Assembly (NCBI RefSeq): GCF_024868665.1
Contig: NC_079908.1
Coordinates: 4,857,152-4,921,151 of the forward strand
DNA from: Triplophysa rosa
Taxonomy: Eukaryota; Chordata; Actinopteri; Cypriniformes; Nemacheilidae
Reading direction: 5' to 3'
Length of the DNA stretch: 64,000 nucleotides
The translations under genes were made by a program, and so were the position numbers. Below, piece after piece: positions 24,517 through 36,703 of the stretch (within the stretch, counting starts at the first letter, position 1; each line of letters opens with the position of its first letter). The notes under the pieces were generated by a model that saw only the letters and a list, made by a program, of their open reading frames with translations, was not told the DNA's origin and did not search any database.

Positions 24517-25235
24517 TATGAAGTCAATTCAATGCCACATATATTTGCAAAAGAAAATGAAGTTTTGCAAAAGAAAAATTGAGCAAAAATAAACAAAAAA
24601 CTGCAAACAAAAATAATGATTCGCAAAAGAAAAATTAGGTGTTGAGAGAAAAAGATAAGTTTTGCAAACAAAAATAAAGTACTGAGAGATAAAATAAAGT
24701 ATTGCGAAGAAAAACTTCATCAGCAATGATTTTGCAGCACATCTTTTCCTTTGCAGTACCTGCTAATTCATTTGCACCGCCCCTTTAATTCTGCGTTTCA
24801 GCCACATGCTTTTGCGACTCGGTTTTTCCTTTGCGCTTCACTTTTCTGTGCGTTTGGCTTTATGGCACTGGTTTGACGTGGGGGCGGAGTCAACGGATTG
24901 GGGCGTGTATAACGGGTCTGGTCATGACATCCTCGTTACGTCATCAGTGTGAGTCACAGACTGCGTGCAACAGATCGATCGTCATGGCAGAGCAGAGGAG
25001 GATCTGAAGTATGTCTAGGTGATTGTTTTTACAAATTAAACCTGTGTTTTGTTTCTGTTTGTTAACTAAGATGTATATTAACACATTTGCTCAAGTTAAA
25101 GAACTTAGAGATCAATAAATGCGGTGGTTTTTTAAGCAGTATGAATGGCTGCTACATGTATTCTCATTCTCAAAATCATTATTTTTGTTTGCAATTTTAT
25201 TTATTTTTGCTCATTTTTCTTTTTCTTTTGCAAAT
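24517..25235. mobile_element. TATGAAGTCAATTC MITE, copy 1, right end lost
   Basis: The left end TATGAAGTCAATTCAATGCC is intact. The complementary right end, present in copy 2 (34490-34526), is missing: the sequence diverges after GCAAATTTGTGGCAT and continues into a 790-bp unique segment. The inner part carries A-rich GCAAAAGAAAAA arms that pair with T-rich arms at the right. Confidence 0.75.
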
Positions 25236-26025
25236 TTGTGGCATAATTGTCTGAATAACCACCTTTGAACACCGTAATTCATTAATGCATTTAACATCAC
25301 ATCATGCTCATGCATAGGGGTCTTAGCAATCCGACCAACGATGCGAATGAGAAGGATTAAGAATTTGAGCGTGGCGTTGTTCGACGGCCTGAGTATTTAA
25401 ATGTCAGTTAGGATTAGCCCATTAGGTTTCAAGTGGTGTAAAGGAAACATCCAAGGCAGTTGTGGAACTTGACGAGGTCGATGCCGATGATTAAGTTGAG
25501 CTTTACTAATACACTGTGGGTTGACAAAGTTTTGACACGCAACCTAAGAGGTAACCAGACCACGTACATCATTCCACTATGGAGAGCACATTTCGAGCTA
25601 CCAATTAAGTTGAAACGGAATTTGCCGTCTGAGTCTATTCTGTGAGCATTCAATGGAGATCAGAATTGCGACGAAGGACATGGAATTGCTTTTACCAGGC
25701 AGCGGTGGGATGGTGAGTTTCTGGAATGGCCCTTTGCCATTGATCTATCACGGCTACTCATTTTCTACATGTCCATCCAGACCACATGTCCATCTTAAGT
25801 CTTCGGATATGCACCTTCACAGCTGATCATTCAAGGTTCTTAACTGCATTTCATGTCTAATGGCACATCAGTCACCCTAGCATTTGATTGTGGGGTTGTC
25901 CCTGGTTGCATCATCTTACTCAGATGCTTCCTATCAATATGGCCAACTAAGTGCTAGCACCTGTTGCAATGCATAGATTAACATTCTGGCAGGGTACACA
26001 AATGGGCCTTAACCTTAGGTAGTTA
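25236..26025. other. segment present only in copy 1 of the duplication
   Basis: About 790 bp have no counterpart in copy 2, where about 45 bp stand instead. Open frames of 60-75 residues exist on both strands (25429-25653 minus, 25460-25645 plus), but neither shows a motif I recognise. It may be a retroelement fragment. Confidence 0.45.
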
Positions 26026-26490
26026 TGTGCTTTATGCTTAATAATAAACAGCCATTATGCATGCTAATAAGATATCTGATTCGGACCTAATCTAAAATGT
26101 TACTAAATTTACAACAGAAATATAGCACTATGTAGATTAAATATGAACCAATAATCATTTTAGTTTTTTTACTAGTAAACATGATTAAAAGACAAAAAGT
26201 GGAGTTTGATCTATGCACACTTTCTAAGGCCAAATAGTGTGAATACTAAGAGATATACGTTCCTTTTCACTCAGATTTTAGTGCAAACAACACAAAATTA
26301 GCATAGTAACAATGAAACACAGACACGCACACGCACACACGCACATACACATACACATATTTAAGAATGGAAAAATATATTTTGAAAATTTTCTTTAGTA
26401 ACATAATGTCATTTTACACAGAAACACAGAATTTGTTATAAGGATGATATATAAAAATAATGGATAAATCATAGATAAACACAGCAAAGC

Positions 26491-27741
26491 TCATTTTGGA
26501 ATATATTGAATCCTTTTTTGGACACATTTTATGAGATCTTCTAGGAATTCGTACAGTAGTATTTCAACATTGTCAGCAGGTTTACAGGTTTTCTGTAAGA
26601 CAGTAACAAGTATTGTTATTTTTATCTGATTAAAGAAATGAGGGAAGTATGGACACAAATGTTCATTCCAGGATTCAACTTACCTCATGCCTCTTATTAA
26701 ACGAGTTTAAGTTCCTTATTATCTTCTTGTCTGTACGGAAAGGTTCAAACATGGGCCCAGATAGCCCAGAGACCTTATCTTTCAGTTCTGCTTGAGCCTG
26801 GCAGAAAAACTCATTCTGTAAAGATAATAAAATCAGAAGAGCAGGATTAAATCATATTTTTATAACAGCTCTTGAGTAATGAGAATATACACACTGTCAT
26901 ACATTAAAGCAAGAGTCACCTGCTCCTAACTAAATTGTAATGTGTATAAGGGCTCAGAATAAGGGTATTGAATATATGTTGACAATAATCACATATTAAA
27001 TATACAACAATGTTGTCTGCAAATACATTTTAAATAAAAAAATATAATTATTTTTTAAATAAAATTTTGTGGATAAAATCAAACATTTTGGTTTGTGCAT
27101 CAAAATATTTTTGTTAGGTGGCAACACCATTTAACAATTTATACATATGGCAGGTATCCATTGTGACAACTTGCCGCACAATTGTCATAAAGTCAGTGTG
27201 TATACAATGCATTTTGTCTTGGGCAGTAAACAAGACTTAAAAATGGGTGTCTATACAAAAAATAACACAAATTCAATCTAACCTAGCAAACATTCACTTA
27301 TATAATTCACATTATTCCAAAGTATAACAACAAGCATCGGTCTACATCCAAAAGCTCACATTTAAATCAACAGATTATTTTCTGATCATATGCAAAACTC
27401 CTGGAGTAATGAAATCCTACAAACATTTGTCAAAGTAAATAAGTTTCATGTGTAGAATCTCACCGTGCAGCTCAGATGGCGTTTCACTTTCAGATCACCG
27501 AGAAAAATGTTCTCCTATAAAAAACAACAGTTAAAATGAATATTGGAAAAAATGTAAAACCAGGTCCTTACAGTTGTTATTATCATGTGGAAAAGTTAAA
27601 TTTTACATTCGGGAGATCTTTTATGGTGTCGTTCAATGCATCAAAAAGACCCATTAACAAAATCTTGTCAGTGTCGTCTGGAGGAGCAGCTGAGACGCAC
27701 ACAGCCGCGAATACCAGCAGTATCATAGTCTTCGTCATCAT
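26491..27741 (-). CDS. il4/13: interleukin-4/13-like cytokine, copy A1
   Basis: Four exons, 27607..27741, 27464..27514, 26684..26815 and 26491..26592, with GT-AG introns all in phase 0, encode 139 residues. The signal peptide is MMTKTMILLVFAAVCVSAAP. Helix A follows (LLMGLFDALNDTIKDLPN, with an N-glycosylation site at N37), then IFLGDLKVKRHLSCTNEFFC and GPMFEPFRTDKKIIRNLNSF. The last exon carries KTCKPADNV...EFLEDLIKCVQKR. Cysteines are at 61, 67, 109 and 129. The four-exon phase-0 structure, length and position next to RAD50 are those of IL-4/IL-13, secreted type-2 cytokines acting through IL-4Ralpha-containing receptors. Whether it is the a or b paralogue cannot be told here. The start chosen is the ATG in front of the hydrophobic core, shared with the 52.9-kb gene; an upstream in-frame ATG would bury the signal peptide. 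Confidence 0.85.
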
Positions 27742-28150
27742 GTTTGTCTGCTTCAACAGATTGACTGGATTTGGTCTTTTCAAATGCTAAAAGTGAATAA
27801 TACAACTTCTGATGTTCTGTGTATTGTATATCATCTCAAGAAGCGAGACCTGCCCATGAAGCTTCCGTTGTGCCCTGTAAGCATTAATAACAGCTCAAAC
27901 CCATTGGTTGATACGGTGCACTCGATATCCTGATAGATTCTGGTTGATAACTTGTGGTGATTTCGCTGAAGAGAGGAAAAGAGATGATTTTGGGTATCTG
28001 GTCGGTATGCAACCACAAGTGTTTGGTTGTGCAAACTCTTAATGATGAATACTGATAACGTTTGCTGCAAATGTCTTTAAAACAGCAAAAGTTTTGTTTG
28101 CAAGAGTTGATAGAAATGTCTGATGACTAATACCAGAATGAAAGAACTTT
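27742..28150 (-). promoter_or_regulatory. promoter flank of il4/13 copy A1
   Basis: A TATA-like word (GATATACAAT on the minus strand, about 27824-27833) lies about 85 bp upstream of the ATG. Further upstream (27855-27930) is a block with CTTCCGTTGTG and a CCAAT box (CATTGGTTGATACGG on the plus strand). The block is also present at the copies near 14.7, 36.4, 51.5 and 54.0 kb. It is the best candidate for the proximal promoter. Confidence 0.5.
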
Positions 28151-28189
28151 TGAAATCTATTTTTAAGATGTTGGCTTCTTGAACCTTAA

Positions 28190-28428
28190 GGGGCAGTTTC
28201 CCGGACAGGGATTACCTTAATCCAGGACTAGGCCTTAGTTAAATTAGGATATTCAAATTGTTTTTAAAAACATACTTTACAAAAAAACATTACATTGTGC
28301 ATTTTGAGACAAACCAATCGCAGTGATATATTTTAATATATGTCAGCGGAGGTTGTTTTTAATCAAGACAACTCTAACATTTAAGTAAGTCTGAGACTAG
28401 GCCTAAACCCTGTCCGGGAAACCGCCCC
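28190..28428. mobile_element. MITE with GTTTCCCGGACAGGG inverted ends, copy 1
   Basis: The left end GGGGCAGTTTCCCGGACAGGG-like and the right end CCCTGTCCGGGAAACCGCCCC-like are inverted. Internally, AGGCCTTAGTTAAA and GAGACTAGGCCTAA words mirror each other. It is short and non-coding. The second copy is at 36704. Confidence 0.8.
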
Positions 28429-28860
28429 AAAGGTTTAAAAACTACTTCAGAAACCAGTTACAAAATAAGCCTTTTAGTGTTCAGATAACCACAAAGATAG
28501 ATGCTTACAACATTTAAACTATGATCACCAATAATCACCAACAGATCTTTGTATGGGATTCATAGTGAGAACACATTTCATTTCACTCGTTTTAATAGGT
28601 TACAGCATTCACACTGAGAGTGTGAGTCATGTGGTGTTGAATGTGGCGTTGAACAGCTCATTAGCTGAAATGAACAAATTACATGTTCGGTAAGTATAAA
28701 ATAACTTAAATAAATAAAGAATTGTATGTAATGCATAAAATTGAATGTACCATTTAGGCTGTGGCCACTGGGCTGGTTTTGGTAAACAAATCTGGCAACC
28801 CTGTAGTAGTCTTCCAACAGACTATTTCACCTCTTGCAGTATTTCCAGCTTTCAATAAAT

Positions 28861-29414
28861 TTAAAGGGGTCATATGACAGGGCTAAAACGAATATTATCG
28901 TTTGTTTTAGATGTAATGCAATGTGTATACACGATTTAAGGTTAAAAAACGCTGTATTTTCCACATACATACTGTGCATGTTTTTATCTCCTCTTTGCCC
29001 CGCCTCTCGATTTTTTACAAAGCTCATCGCTCTGAAAAGCGAGGTGTGCTATGATTGGCCAGTTAACCAGTGCGTAGTGATTGGTCGAATACTGCAAGCG
29101 TGTGACGGAAATGTGACGCCTCTTACCATATTTGGAACATCAGTTTCCAAAGCAATTGTACTGACAGGTACGCCCACTTTACTTGCATGTACATTTGGGT
29201 GGTCTTAGTCAAATCATACCACGAACTGACGTAGATTTGTGGGGGTGTGGTTACACGAGGCGTTTCAGGCAGGTCTGGGTGAGCATTCACTTTTAGATAG
29301 AATGCATCTTTTGTTCCCACACTTTAATTTTTGCAATTTTACGTGTCTAATACATGCATGGGCGACTTATAACACACCAGAAAAACACGTATTCGTGCCA
29401 TATGACCCCTTTAA
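28861..29414 (+). mobile_element. TTAA-flanked MITE, family 1, copy c
   Basis: Bounded by TTAA, with ends AGGGGTCATATG and CATATGACCCCT, 554 bp. The interior carries the family block GATTGGCCAGTTAACCAGTG and, to the right, GAACTGACGTAGATTTGTGG. Short open frames on both strands are shared by all copies and reflect the repeat, not a gene. Confidence 0.88.
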
Positions 29415-31438
29415 CAAGGCGTATATTGCATATAGAAATAAAAAAAGTAAAATATTTGCTACAGTATGTGTGAGATTTAAACAATCATTTAACTTGTCAG
29501 CAAGTCAAGCCAATTTTCACATCATAGCTTCCACGCAGCCTGGGAATCAAGCCTGTTTTACATTGTCAAAAAGCACTAGCAATGGTTGCCTTTGATAAAT
29601 GTATAGCTATGCCTTTAAATGATCATTTTACCGGAATACCATCCTGCCAACAATGACAAAAATTATGCTTTCGATACAAGGGTTTAGAGTCCAATTTACT
29701 AGTTCTTGCATTAGGTAGCATTATATTTCTCTATTCACCAGTTTGTTCTTAAAGAAATCAACTCTGTGAGTTATCACTTCAGATTAACCACTAGGCAGAT
29801 GCAAAATCAGCAGGGAGGAGACAAATGAAGTTTGGTTGAGTTTCGATGGTCAGTAACTCTATCTGCCAAATTTCTTTTGTTTGTATACCAGCACAGTGGA
29901 AAATTACTGCTTCACAACATTGCCTCATGACGTTATTGAAAACTTTGAGATTGAGACCATTGGAGACCCATTTTTACAATACAGCAACCAAATTAATATT
30001 TATTATATAACTTATAAACTAACAAACGAACTATAACTTTGATCTATCACCTTGTGCCGTGCACACTTGCATGGTATTAAACAGGGGCGTATCTAGGATA
30101 TAAAACCATCAGGGCTGAGCCTAAAACATTAGGGGCTAATGTAGGGAATTTGGATTAGGTTGTAAGGGGTATTTGTTTCAAGGAAAATATGCTTTGCATG
30201 AACGTTTTTATGCAATATATTATCAAACACAAAATAATCATATGTAACTTTATACATCTGACCCATTGTTTAGCTACTTGTGCTGTATTTCATTCTCTTG
30301 TGGACTTTTCAAAGTTCTTTATGATTCTTTTATACATGTATTTTCCCTGTTCTTTTTTTGATGGTGGAATCATCACAGAGTATCTTTGTGACTTGACTTG
30401 AGCAAAAAAGCATATGGTAATGTTTGTAATACATTAGTTCTTTCACGTTTATGAGCTGGGCGATAATAATGCATGAAATTAACAGTCAGTCCCTTTAGGA
30501 TTTCATCCAAGGATTTTTCCTTGTTTGTAAATTGTGTAAATATTTGTAATGTTTTTTTACAACTTTAATTACTTAAATACTAAAAGTATGTATATGAATA
30601 GAAATACTTAATAACTATAATTGATAATGCTTAACCTAATATAAATAAAAAATGAAAGGTTTTGAAGCAAATTTTTAAGAACAGCCAATGGCCTAATAAC
30701 TGCTGGTGTGACTGAGCTGCTGGCACACCCGTTTCATACCGGCAGCGTATGCACCACCGCGCTGCCTGGGTAACTGTTACCACAGTACAACAATGCAATT
30801 TCACATTACGTTATTTACATACATCAAGGAGCAAAATATCTTCCAGAACTTCATCAAAGCGCTTTTAAGTAGATTGCATAACTATGATTTGTTATATCCA
30901 CCTGTTTCATGCTCTTTTAGATCTGTGTAGTACAAGTTATAAATAAAAAGCCATCGTGCTTTGAAGGATACGAAGTCACTTAAGGGTTAACTCACCGTGA
31001 CTGACTTGTGATGCGATCGCTTTTCTCTCACACATACGCAATATAAGCATATAACATGATGTCTATGTAGTTTTATCCGTTTTTTCAGAAGGTTATGATG
31101 ACAGTGGGTTTCAGACAGCAACCTGACAGCATAATGCGATCGTTTTCCACTCCTTATGCAATATAAGCAACATCTAAGATATACTTGTATTATAAATCCT
31201 TTAAATGTGCTATTGTGATTTTGACTAAAAAAACTCCTGGCAAAAGTGTTTTTGAAACTCATGGCGACTGTTAAAAACACATTAGACACCACTTATGTGC
31301 TTTAAAGGTAAAAGTGTAACTTTTTCCTGTCAATCCATGTGGATTTTGTCCGTAAAGAATGCACTGTCGCTTTAAATGAGCGTTAGCAGCGCAGCAAAAA
31401 TAGACTCGGCGCCGAAATGATCGCTGCACTGCAGCTTA
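29415..31438. other. intergenic, nothing recognised (copy 1)
   Basis: AT-rich sequence with no supported gene. The short frames at 30189-30401 and 30987-31292 lack domains. The end (31380-31438) is GC-richer and leads into the Harbinger element. The same sequence recurs at 37929-39952. Confidence 0.45.
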
Positions 31439-31724
31439 CCCCTAGTTCACACTGCACGCGTGAGCAGAGCAAGAGCAGCGCCGTCAGCGTAACTACATCA
31501 TCACTGCACCTGCAGATTCGCGAGGGTATTCACACAGGAAGCGTTTGTATAGCGTGACCGCAGCTGCATCGAATGTGCAAGGTAAGCATGCCAACCACAT
31601 AGCATACATTCGTTCCCTAAGTTTAAACATTTGTAAACGTGATACTCTTAAAATTCTGTTACCAAGGGTACAAGACCCATGTACAGTATATTGGTAAACA
31701 ATATGGTCAAACAAAACAGATCAC
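31439..31724 (-). mobile_element. Harbinger element, left part, cut by the N
   Basis: It starts after TTA with CCCCTAGTTCACACTGCACG, identical to the left end of the complete copy at 39953. It is cut at 31724, only about 30 bases short of the MADF exon that the full copy carries. Confidence 0.82.
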
Positions 31725-31725
31725 N
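31725..31725. other. single N, assembly junction
   Basis: This is the only ambiguous base in the window. It falls exactly where duplication copy 1 stops and unrelated tandem-repeat sequence starts. It probably marks a contig join or unresolved gap of unknown size. Confidence 0.9.
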
Positions 31726-32210
31726 GCGTCGTAAGCTAAACCAATGCAGTCAGAGCCGGAAAGAGAATTGATTAGTTCACCTCTCGAGTCTTCGGGTTTG
31801 AATCCTTCGTTCATCACGTGACAGCTTCGTAAGCTAAACCAATGCAGTCAGAGCCGGAAAGAGAATTGATTAGTTCACCTCTCGAGTCTTCGGGTTTGAT
31901 CTTCGTTCATCACGTGACAGCGTCGTAAGCTAAACCAATGCAGTCAGAGCCGGAAAGAGAATTGATTAGTTCACCTCTCGAGTCTTCGGGTTTGACTCCT
32001 TCGTTCATCACGTGACAGCGTCGTAAGCTAAACCAATGCAGTCAGAGCCGGAAAGAGAATTGATTAGTTCACCTCTCGAGTCTTCGGGTTTGAGTCGTTC
32101 GTTCATCACGTGACAGCGTCGTAAGCTAAACCAATGCAGTCAGAGCCGAAAGAGAATTGATTAGTTCACCTCTCGAGTCTTCGGGTTTGAGTCGTTCGTT
32201 TCTTCTTGAA
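31726..32210. repeat. tandem array, five units of 96-98 bp
   Basis: The landmark GTAAGCTAAACC recurs at 31731, 31829, 31925, 32023 and 32121. Each unit holds GCAGTCAGAGCCGG, TCTCGAGTCTTCGGG and, except in the last unit, CATCACGTGACAGC. It lies within the remains of a hAT-like element and directly follows the N. Confidence 0.92.
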
Positions 32211-32356
32211 TTCCAGTACAGGACCCATAGAATGTTGCGCAATGCGATGCGCGACTGAACGAATCACTCCCTAGACGACTCGTTCTTCCCGAGTCACATT
32301 AAAGATTCGTTCAAAATGAACGAATCGTTCAAGAACTGACCCATCACTACTGCTCA
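32211..32356. mobile_element. right end of a hAT-like element
   Basis: The sequence contains self-complementary GATTCGTTC/GAACGAATC words and ends TGACCCATCACTACTG, the complement of the CAGTAGTGATGGG start typical of hAT elements. Its left end is hidden behind the N. It abuts the Kolobok sequence of duplication copy 2. Confidence 0.55.
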
Positions 32357-33611
32357 CTAGCACTTCAGGTAGTGTTGCGTATACAACATGTCGAGGGGAC
32401 GCTGTGTTTTGTGCTGTGAACGCAAATGTACTTTGTTTTCGCTGCCAAAGGATGACGATGTGAAGGATCAGTGGCTAATTTTTTTCCCCACGATACCACT
32501 GCAGTACAATTCCAACCTTGTGTAATGTGCTCGTCATTTTACCGCCGACTGCCTCTCAAATTTTGGCGAGTTCAACGCGGGATTTGCCAGCCGCTAGACC
32601 CTTAAAGATAAGTCAATACCAACTTTATTTGGACTAACAAGCGTCTCAGAACCACAAGCTGTAAGTATGATAAATACGTTATGTGTACATGTTAAATTGA
32701 GTGCTTACAATATACGTTAAAGTAATTGTGCTAGTCCGTGTTGTATATTTAGTACAGCTGTAGGTTTCCAGGTAAACAACGTATAAATTAACAGTGTTAC
32801 AGTTTTAATAATCCAACTCTTACCTAATAATGTGGCGGTTATTGTAGACTGTTGTCGTTCTACATGTCGTAGTATTGTACAAACTGTATCCCTTTATCGT
32901 TTAGTCACGGTAGCACTTTGCTAACGTGTCTCATATTATGGTTTTGTCAAGTTTGCAAAGTTTAGCTGTGGTCACGATCCCCTTCAAACAAAACGGTTTG
33001 CTTGTCATTATTTTAAAAACGGACTACAGCACTATATTATTTTATTATGTAAAGATGTGTGCATCATGTTTGGAAGCTCTCGCTAACTTGCTCAGTTACT
33101 CCTCTCTGCATAATCAAAGTAACGATCAACTTTTGGATAGAGCCGTTGTTGCTCTCCCACAGCTATAACGAAAAAAGATCAACAGAAAACTATAGTCTGA
33201 ATGGTTTATGAAGATAGGTTTATGAAGATAAAAACTTGTGATATGGTAATACTGATGCCATTTTTACATACAGCGTCTTTGTTTACAAAAACCTTCCTGA
33301 GATAAGAACTGTGGTAATGGGCGTTTCGTTTCTGACACGCAGTGTATGAAGAAAGACCAATCACAACTGATTGGGCCAGTTGGCCTATCGGAGCACACTG
33401 GACTCGCGGTTGGGAGGAGCTTAGAGAAGCGGAACATTTGAACAGCTTCGGAGGAATCGTTTAGGGATCTTTGAGAAATGGATAGATACTAAATGCTTAT
33501 TTTAAGAAAATAGCACCGTTTTTTTTTTACCTATGATGCATTTGAACATGTTGTTGGGGACTCTAATACAACATTAGGACACTTACAAAAACCTTGAAAC
33601 CTGCTCTTTAA
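32357..33611 (+). mobile_element. Kolobok-like element, copy 2, left end missing
   Basis: This corresponds to 23093-24347 of copy 1, with the right end TGAAACCTGCTCT and TTAA preserved. The left end is replaced by the hAT-like sequence. It includes the THAP exon (32388..32660) with the same two stop codons as copy 1. Confidence 0.75.
32388..32660 (+). pseudogene. THAP domain exon, copy 2
   Basis: As at 23124: it starts MSRGRCVLCCERK, has CARHF as the C-H half of the zinc finger, and a donor after CAAGCT. The same in-frame stops are shared, so the breaks predate the duplication. Confidence 0.75.
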
Positions 33612-33780
33612 GAAATTATGGCCACACTTTAAATTAGGGTCCAATCCTCACTATTAACTATTAACCATGAATTTTGCCTTCGTAAACTCCTGTTATTGCT
33701 ACAGGTTAACTATGTAGTTGTTAAGATTGGGAATTGAGTAAGATTAAGGGACGTAGAATAAGGTCATGCAGAATATAAGG

Positions 33781-34526
33781 TATGAAGTCAATTCAATGCC
33801 ACATATATTTGCAAAAGAAAATGAAGTTTTGCAAAAGAAAAATTGAGCAAAAATAAACAAAAAACTGCAAACAAAAATAATGATTCGCAAAAGAAAAATT
33901 AGGTGTTGAGAGAAAAAGATAAGTTTTGCAAACAAAAATAAAGTACTGAGAGATAAAATAAAGTATTGCGAAGAAAAACTTCATCAGCAATGATTTTGCA
34001 GCACATCTTTTCCTTTGCAGTACCTGCTAATTCATTTGCACCGCCCCTTTAATTCTGCGTTTCAGCCACATGCTTTTGCGACTCGGTTTTTCCTTTGCGC
34101 TTCACTTTTCTGTGCGTTTGGCTTTATGGCACTGGTTTGACGTGGGGGCGGAGTCAACGGATTGGGGCGTGTATAACGGGTCTGGTCATGACATCCTCGT
34201 TACGTCATCAGTGTGAGTCACAGACTGCGTGCAACAGATCGATCGTCATGGCAGAGCAGAGGAGGATCTGAAGTATGTCTAGGTGATTGTTTTTACAAAT
34301 TAAACCTGTGTTTTGTTTCTGTTTGTTAACTAAGATGTATATTAACACATTTGCTCAAGTTAAAGAACTTAGAGATCAATAAATGCGGTGGTTTTTTAAG
34401 CAGTATGAATGGCTGCTACATGTATTCTCATTCTCAAAATCATTATTTTTGTTTGCAATTTTATTTATTTTTGCTCAATTTTTCTTTTTCTTTTGCAAAT
34501 ATATGTGGCATTGAATTGACTTCATA
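33781..34526. mobile_element. TATGAAGTCAATTC MITE, copy 2, complete
   Basis: Perfect inverted ends of at least 37 bp: TATGAAGTCAATTCAATGCC... at the left and its complement ending TTGACTTCATA at the right. The element is 746 bp. Inner A-rich and T-rich arms extend the pairing. No coding capacity. Confidence 0.88.
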
Positions 34527-35004
34527 AAAAGGCACTATATGTGCTTTATGCTTAATAATAAACAGCCATTATGCATGCTAATAAGATATCTGATTCGGAC
34601 CTAATCTAAAATGTTACTAAATTTACAACAGAAATATAGCACTATGTAGATTAAATATGAACCAATAATCATTTTAGTTTTTTTACTAGTAAACATGATT
34701 AAAAGACAAAAAGTGGAGTTTGATCTATGCACACTTTCTAAGGCCAAATAGTGTGAATACTAAGAGATATACGTTCCTTTTCACTCAGATTTTAGTGCAA
34801 ACAACACAAAATTAGCATAGTAACAATGAAACACAGACACGCACACGCACACACGCACATACACATACACATATTTAAGAATGGAAAAATATATTTTGAA
34901 AATTTTCTTTAGTAACATAATGTCATTTTACACAGAAACACAGAATTTGTTATAAGGATGATATATAAAAATAATGGATAAATCATAGATAAACACAGCA
35001 AAGC
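34527..35004. other. 3' flank of il4/13 copy A2
   Basis: AT-rich flank containing a CA-type microsatellite (about 34838-34873, copy of 26324-26359). Multiple ATTTA-type words on the minus strand would lie in the cytokine 3' UTR. No other gene is seen. Confidence 0.45.
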
Positions 35005-36255
35005 TCATTTTGGAATATATTGAATCCTTTTTTGGACACATTTTATGAGATCTTCTAGGAATTCGTACAGTAGTATTTCAACATTGTCAGCAGGTTTACA
35101 GGTTTTCTGTAAGACAGTAACAAGTATTGTTATTTTTATCTGATTAAAGAAATGAGGGAAGTATGGACACAAATGTTCATTCCAGGATTCAACTTACCTC
35201 ATGCCTCTTATTAAACGAGTTTAAGTTCCTTATTATCTTCTTGTCTGTACGGAAAGGTTCAAACATGGGCCCAGATAGCCCAGAGACCTTATCTTTCAGT
35301 TCTGCTTGAGCCTGGCAGAAAAACTCATTCTGTAAAGATAATAAAATCAGAAGAGCAGGATTAAATCATATTTTTATAACAGCTCTTGAGTAATGAGAAT
35401 ATACACACTGTCATACATTAAAGCAAGAGTCACCTGCTCCTAACTAAATTGTAATGTGTATAAGGGCTCAGAATAAGGGTATTGAATATATGTTGACAAT
35501 AATCACATATTAAATATACAACAATGTTGTCTGCAAATACATTTTAAATAAAAAAATATAATTATTTTTTAAATAAAATTTTGTGGATAAAATCAAACAT
35601 TTTGGTTTGTGCATCAAAATATTTTTGTTAGGTGGCAACACCATTTAACAATTTATACATATGGCAGGTATCCATTGTGACAACTTGCCGCACAATTGTC
35701 ATAAAGTCAGTGTGTATACAATGCATTTTGTCTTGGGCAGTAAACAAGACTTAAAAATGGGTGTCTATACAAAAAATAACACAAATTCAATCTAACCTAG
35801 CAAACATTCACTTATATAATTCACATTATTCCAAAGTATAACAACAAGCATCGGTCTACATCCAAAAGCTCACATTTAAATCAACAGATTATTTTCTGAT
35901 CATATGCAAAACTCCTGGAGTAATGAAATCCTACAAACATTTGTCAAAGTAAATAAGTTTCATGTGTAGAATCTCACCGTGCAGCTCAGATGGCGTTTCA
36001 CTTTCAGATCACCGAGAAAAATGTTCTCCTATAAAAAACAACAGTTAAAATGAATATTGGAAAAAATGTAAAACCAGGTCCTTACAGTTGTTATTATCAT
36101 GTGGAAAAGTTAAATTTTACATTCGGGAGATCTTTTATGGTGTCGTTCAATGCATCAAAAAGACCCATTAACAAAATCTTGTCAGTGTCGTCTGGAGGAG
36201 CAGCTGAGACGCACACAGCCGCGAATACCAGCAGTATCATAGTCTTCGTCATCAT
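35005..36255 (-). CDS. il4/13: interleukin-4/13-like cytokine, copy A2
   Basis: Exons are 36121..36255, 35978..36028, 35198..35329 and 35005..35106, exactly the copy A1 gene shifted by 8514. The predicted 139-residue protein appears identical to A1: signal peptide, glycosylation site NDT at 37-39, cysteines 61, 67, 109 and 129. All splice sites are intact. It is either a very young tandem duplicate or the other allele of A1 included twice by the assembly (see the N at 31725), so its existence as a separate locus is uncertain even though the coding call is sound. Confidence 0.82.
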
Positions 36256-36703
36256 GTTTGTCTGCTTCAACAGATTGACTGGATTTGGTCTTTTCAAATG
36301 CTAAAAGTGAATAATACAACTTCTGATGTTCTGTGTATTGTATATCATCTCAAGAAGCGAGACCTGCCCATGAAGCTTCCGTTGTGCCCTGTAAGCATTA
36401 ATAACAGCTCAAACCCATTGGTTGATACGGTGCACTCGATATCCTGATAGATTCTGGTTGATAACTTGTGGTGATTTCGCTGAAGAGAGGAAAAGAGATG
36501 ATTTTGGGTATCTGGTCGGTATGCAACCACAAGTGTTTGGTTGTGCAAACTCTTAATGATGAATACTGATAACGTTTGCTGCAAATGTCTTTAAAACAGC
36601 AAAAGTTTTGTTTGCAAGAGTTGATAGAAATGTCTGATGACTAATACCAGAATGAAAGAACTTTTGAAATCTATTTTTAAGATGTTGGCTTCTTGAACCT
36701 TAA

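Larger units (their letters stand above)
23093..31724. repeat. segmental duplication, copy 1 (8.6 kb)
   Basis: This block reappears at 32357-40238. Before the internal difference the offset is 9264; after it (from about 26025) the offset is 8514. By eye the two are almost identical, with rare single-base differences such as TACAAACAGCG at 24000 versus TACATACAGCG at 33265. Copy 1 stops at a single N (31725) in the middle of a Harbinger element. It contains a Kolobok element, one il4/13 gene and several MITEs. Confidence 0.95.

Noticed and set aside
25429..25653. Possible retroelement gag or protease fragment
   Set aside because: No motif could be matched with confidence; left as an unclassified segment.
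27536..27790. Plus-strand open frame of 84 residues over il4/13 exon 1
   Set aside because: It is the antisense shadow of the signal-peptide exon; the minus strand has proper start, splice sites and homologous copies.
28834..29595. Open frames of 118-124 residues that recur at 7.7, 29, 37.5 and 56.5 kb
   Set aside because: They are shared because they lie in copies of the same TTAA MITE; no domain, and frames differ between copies.
31726..32210. Regular repeat array resembling a CRISPR
   Set aside because: Units are contiguous 97-bp tandem repeats with no unique spacers, in a vertebrate genome; it is a minisatellite.
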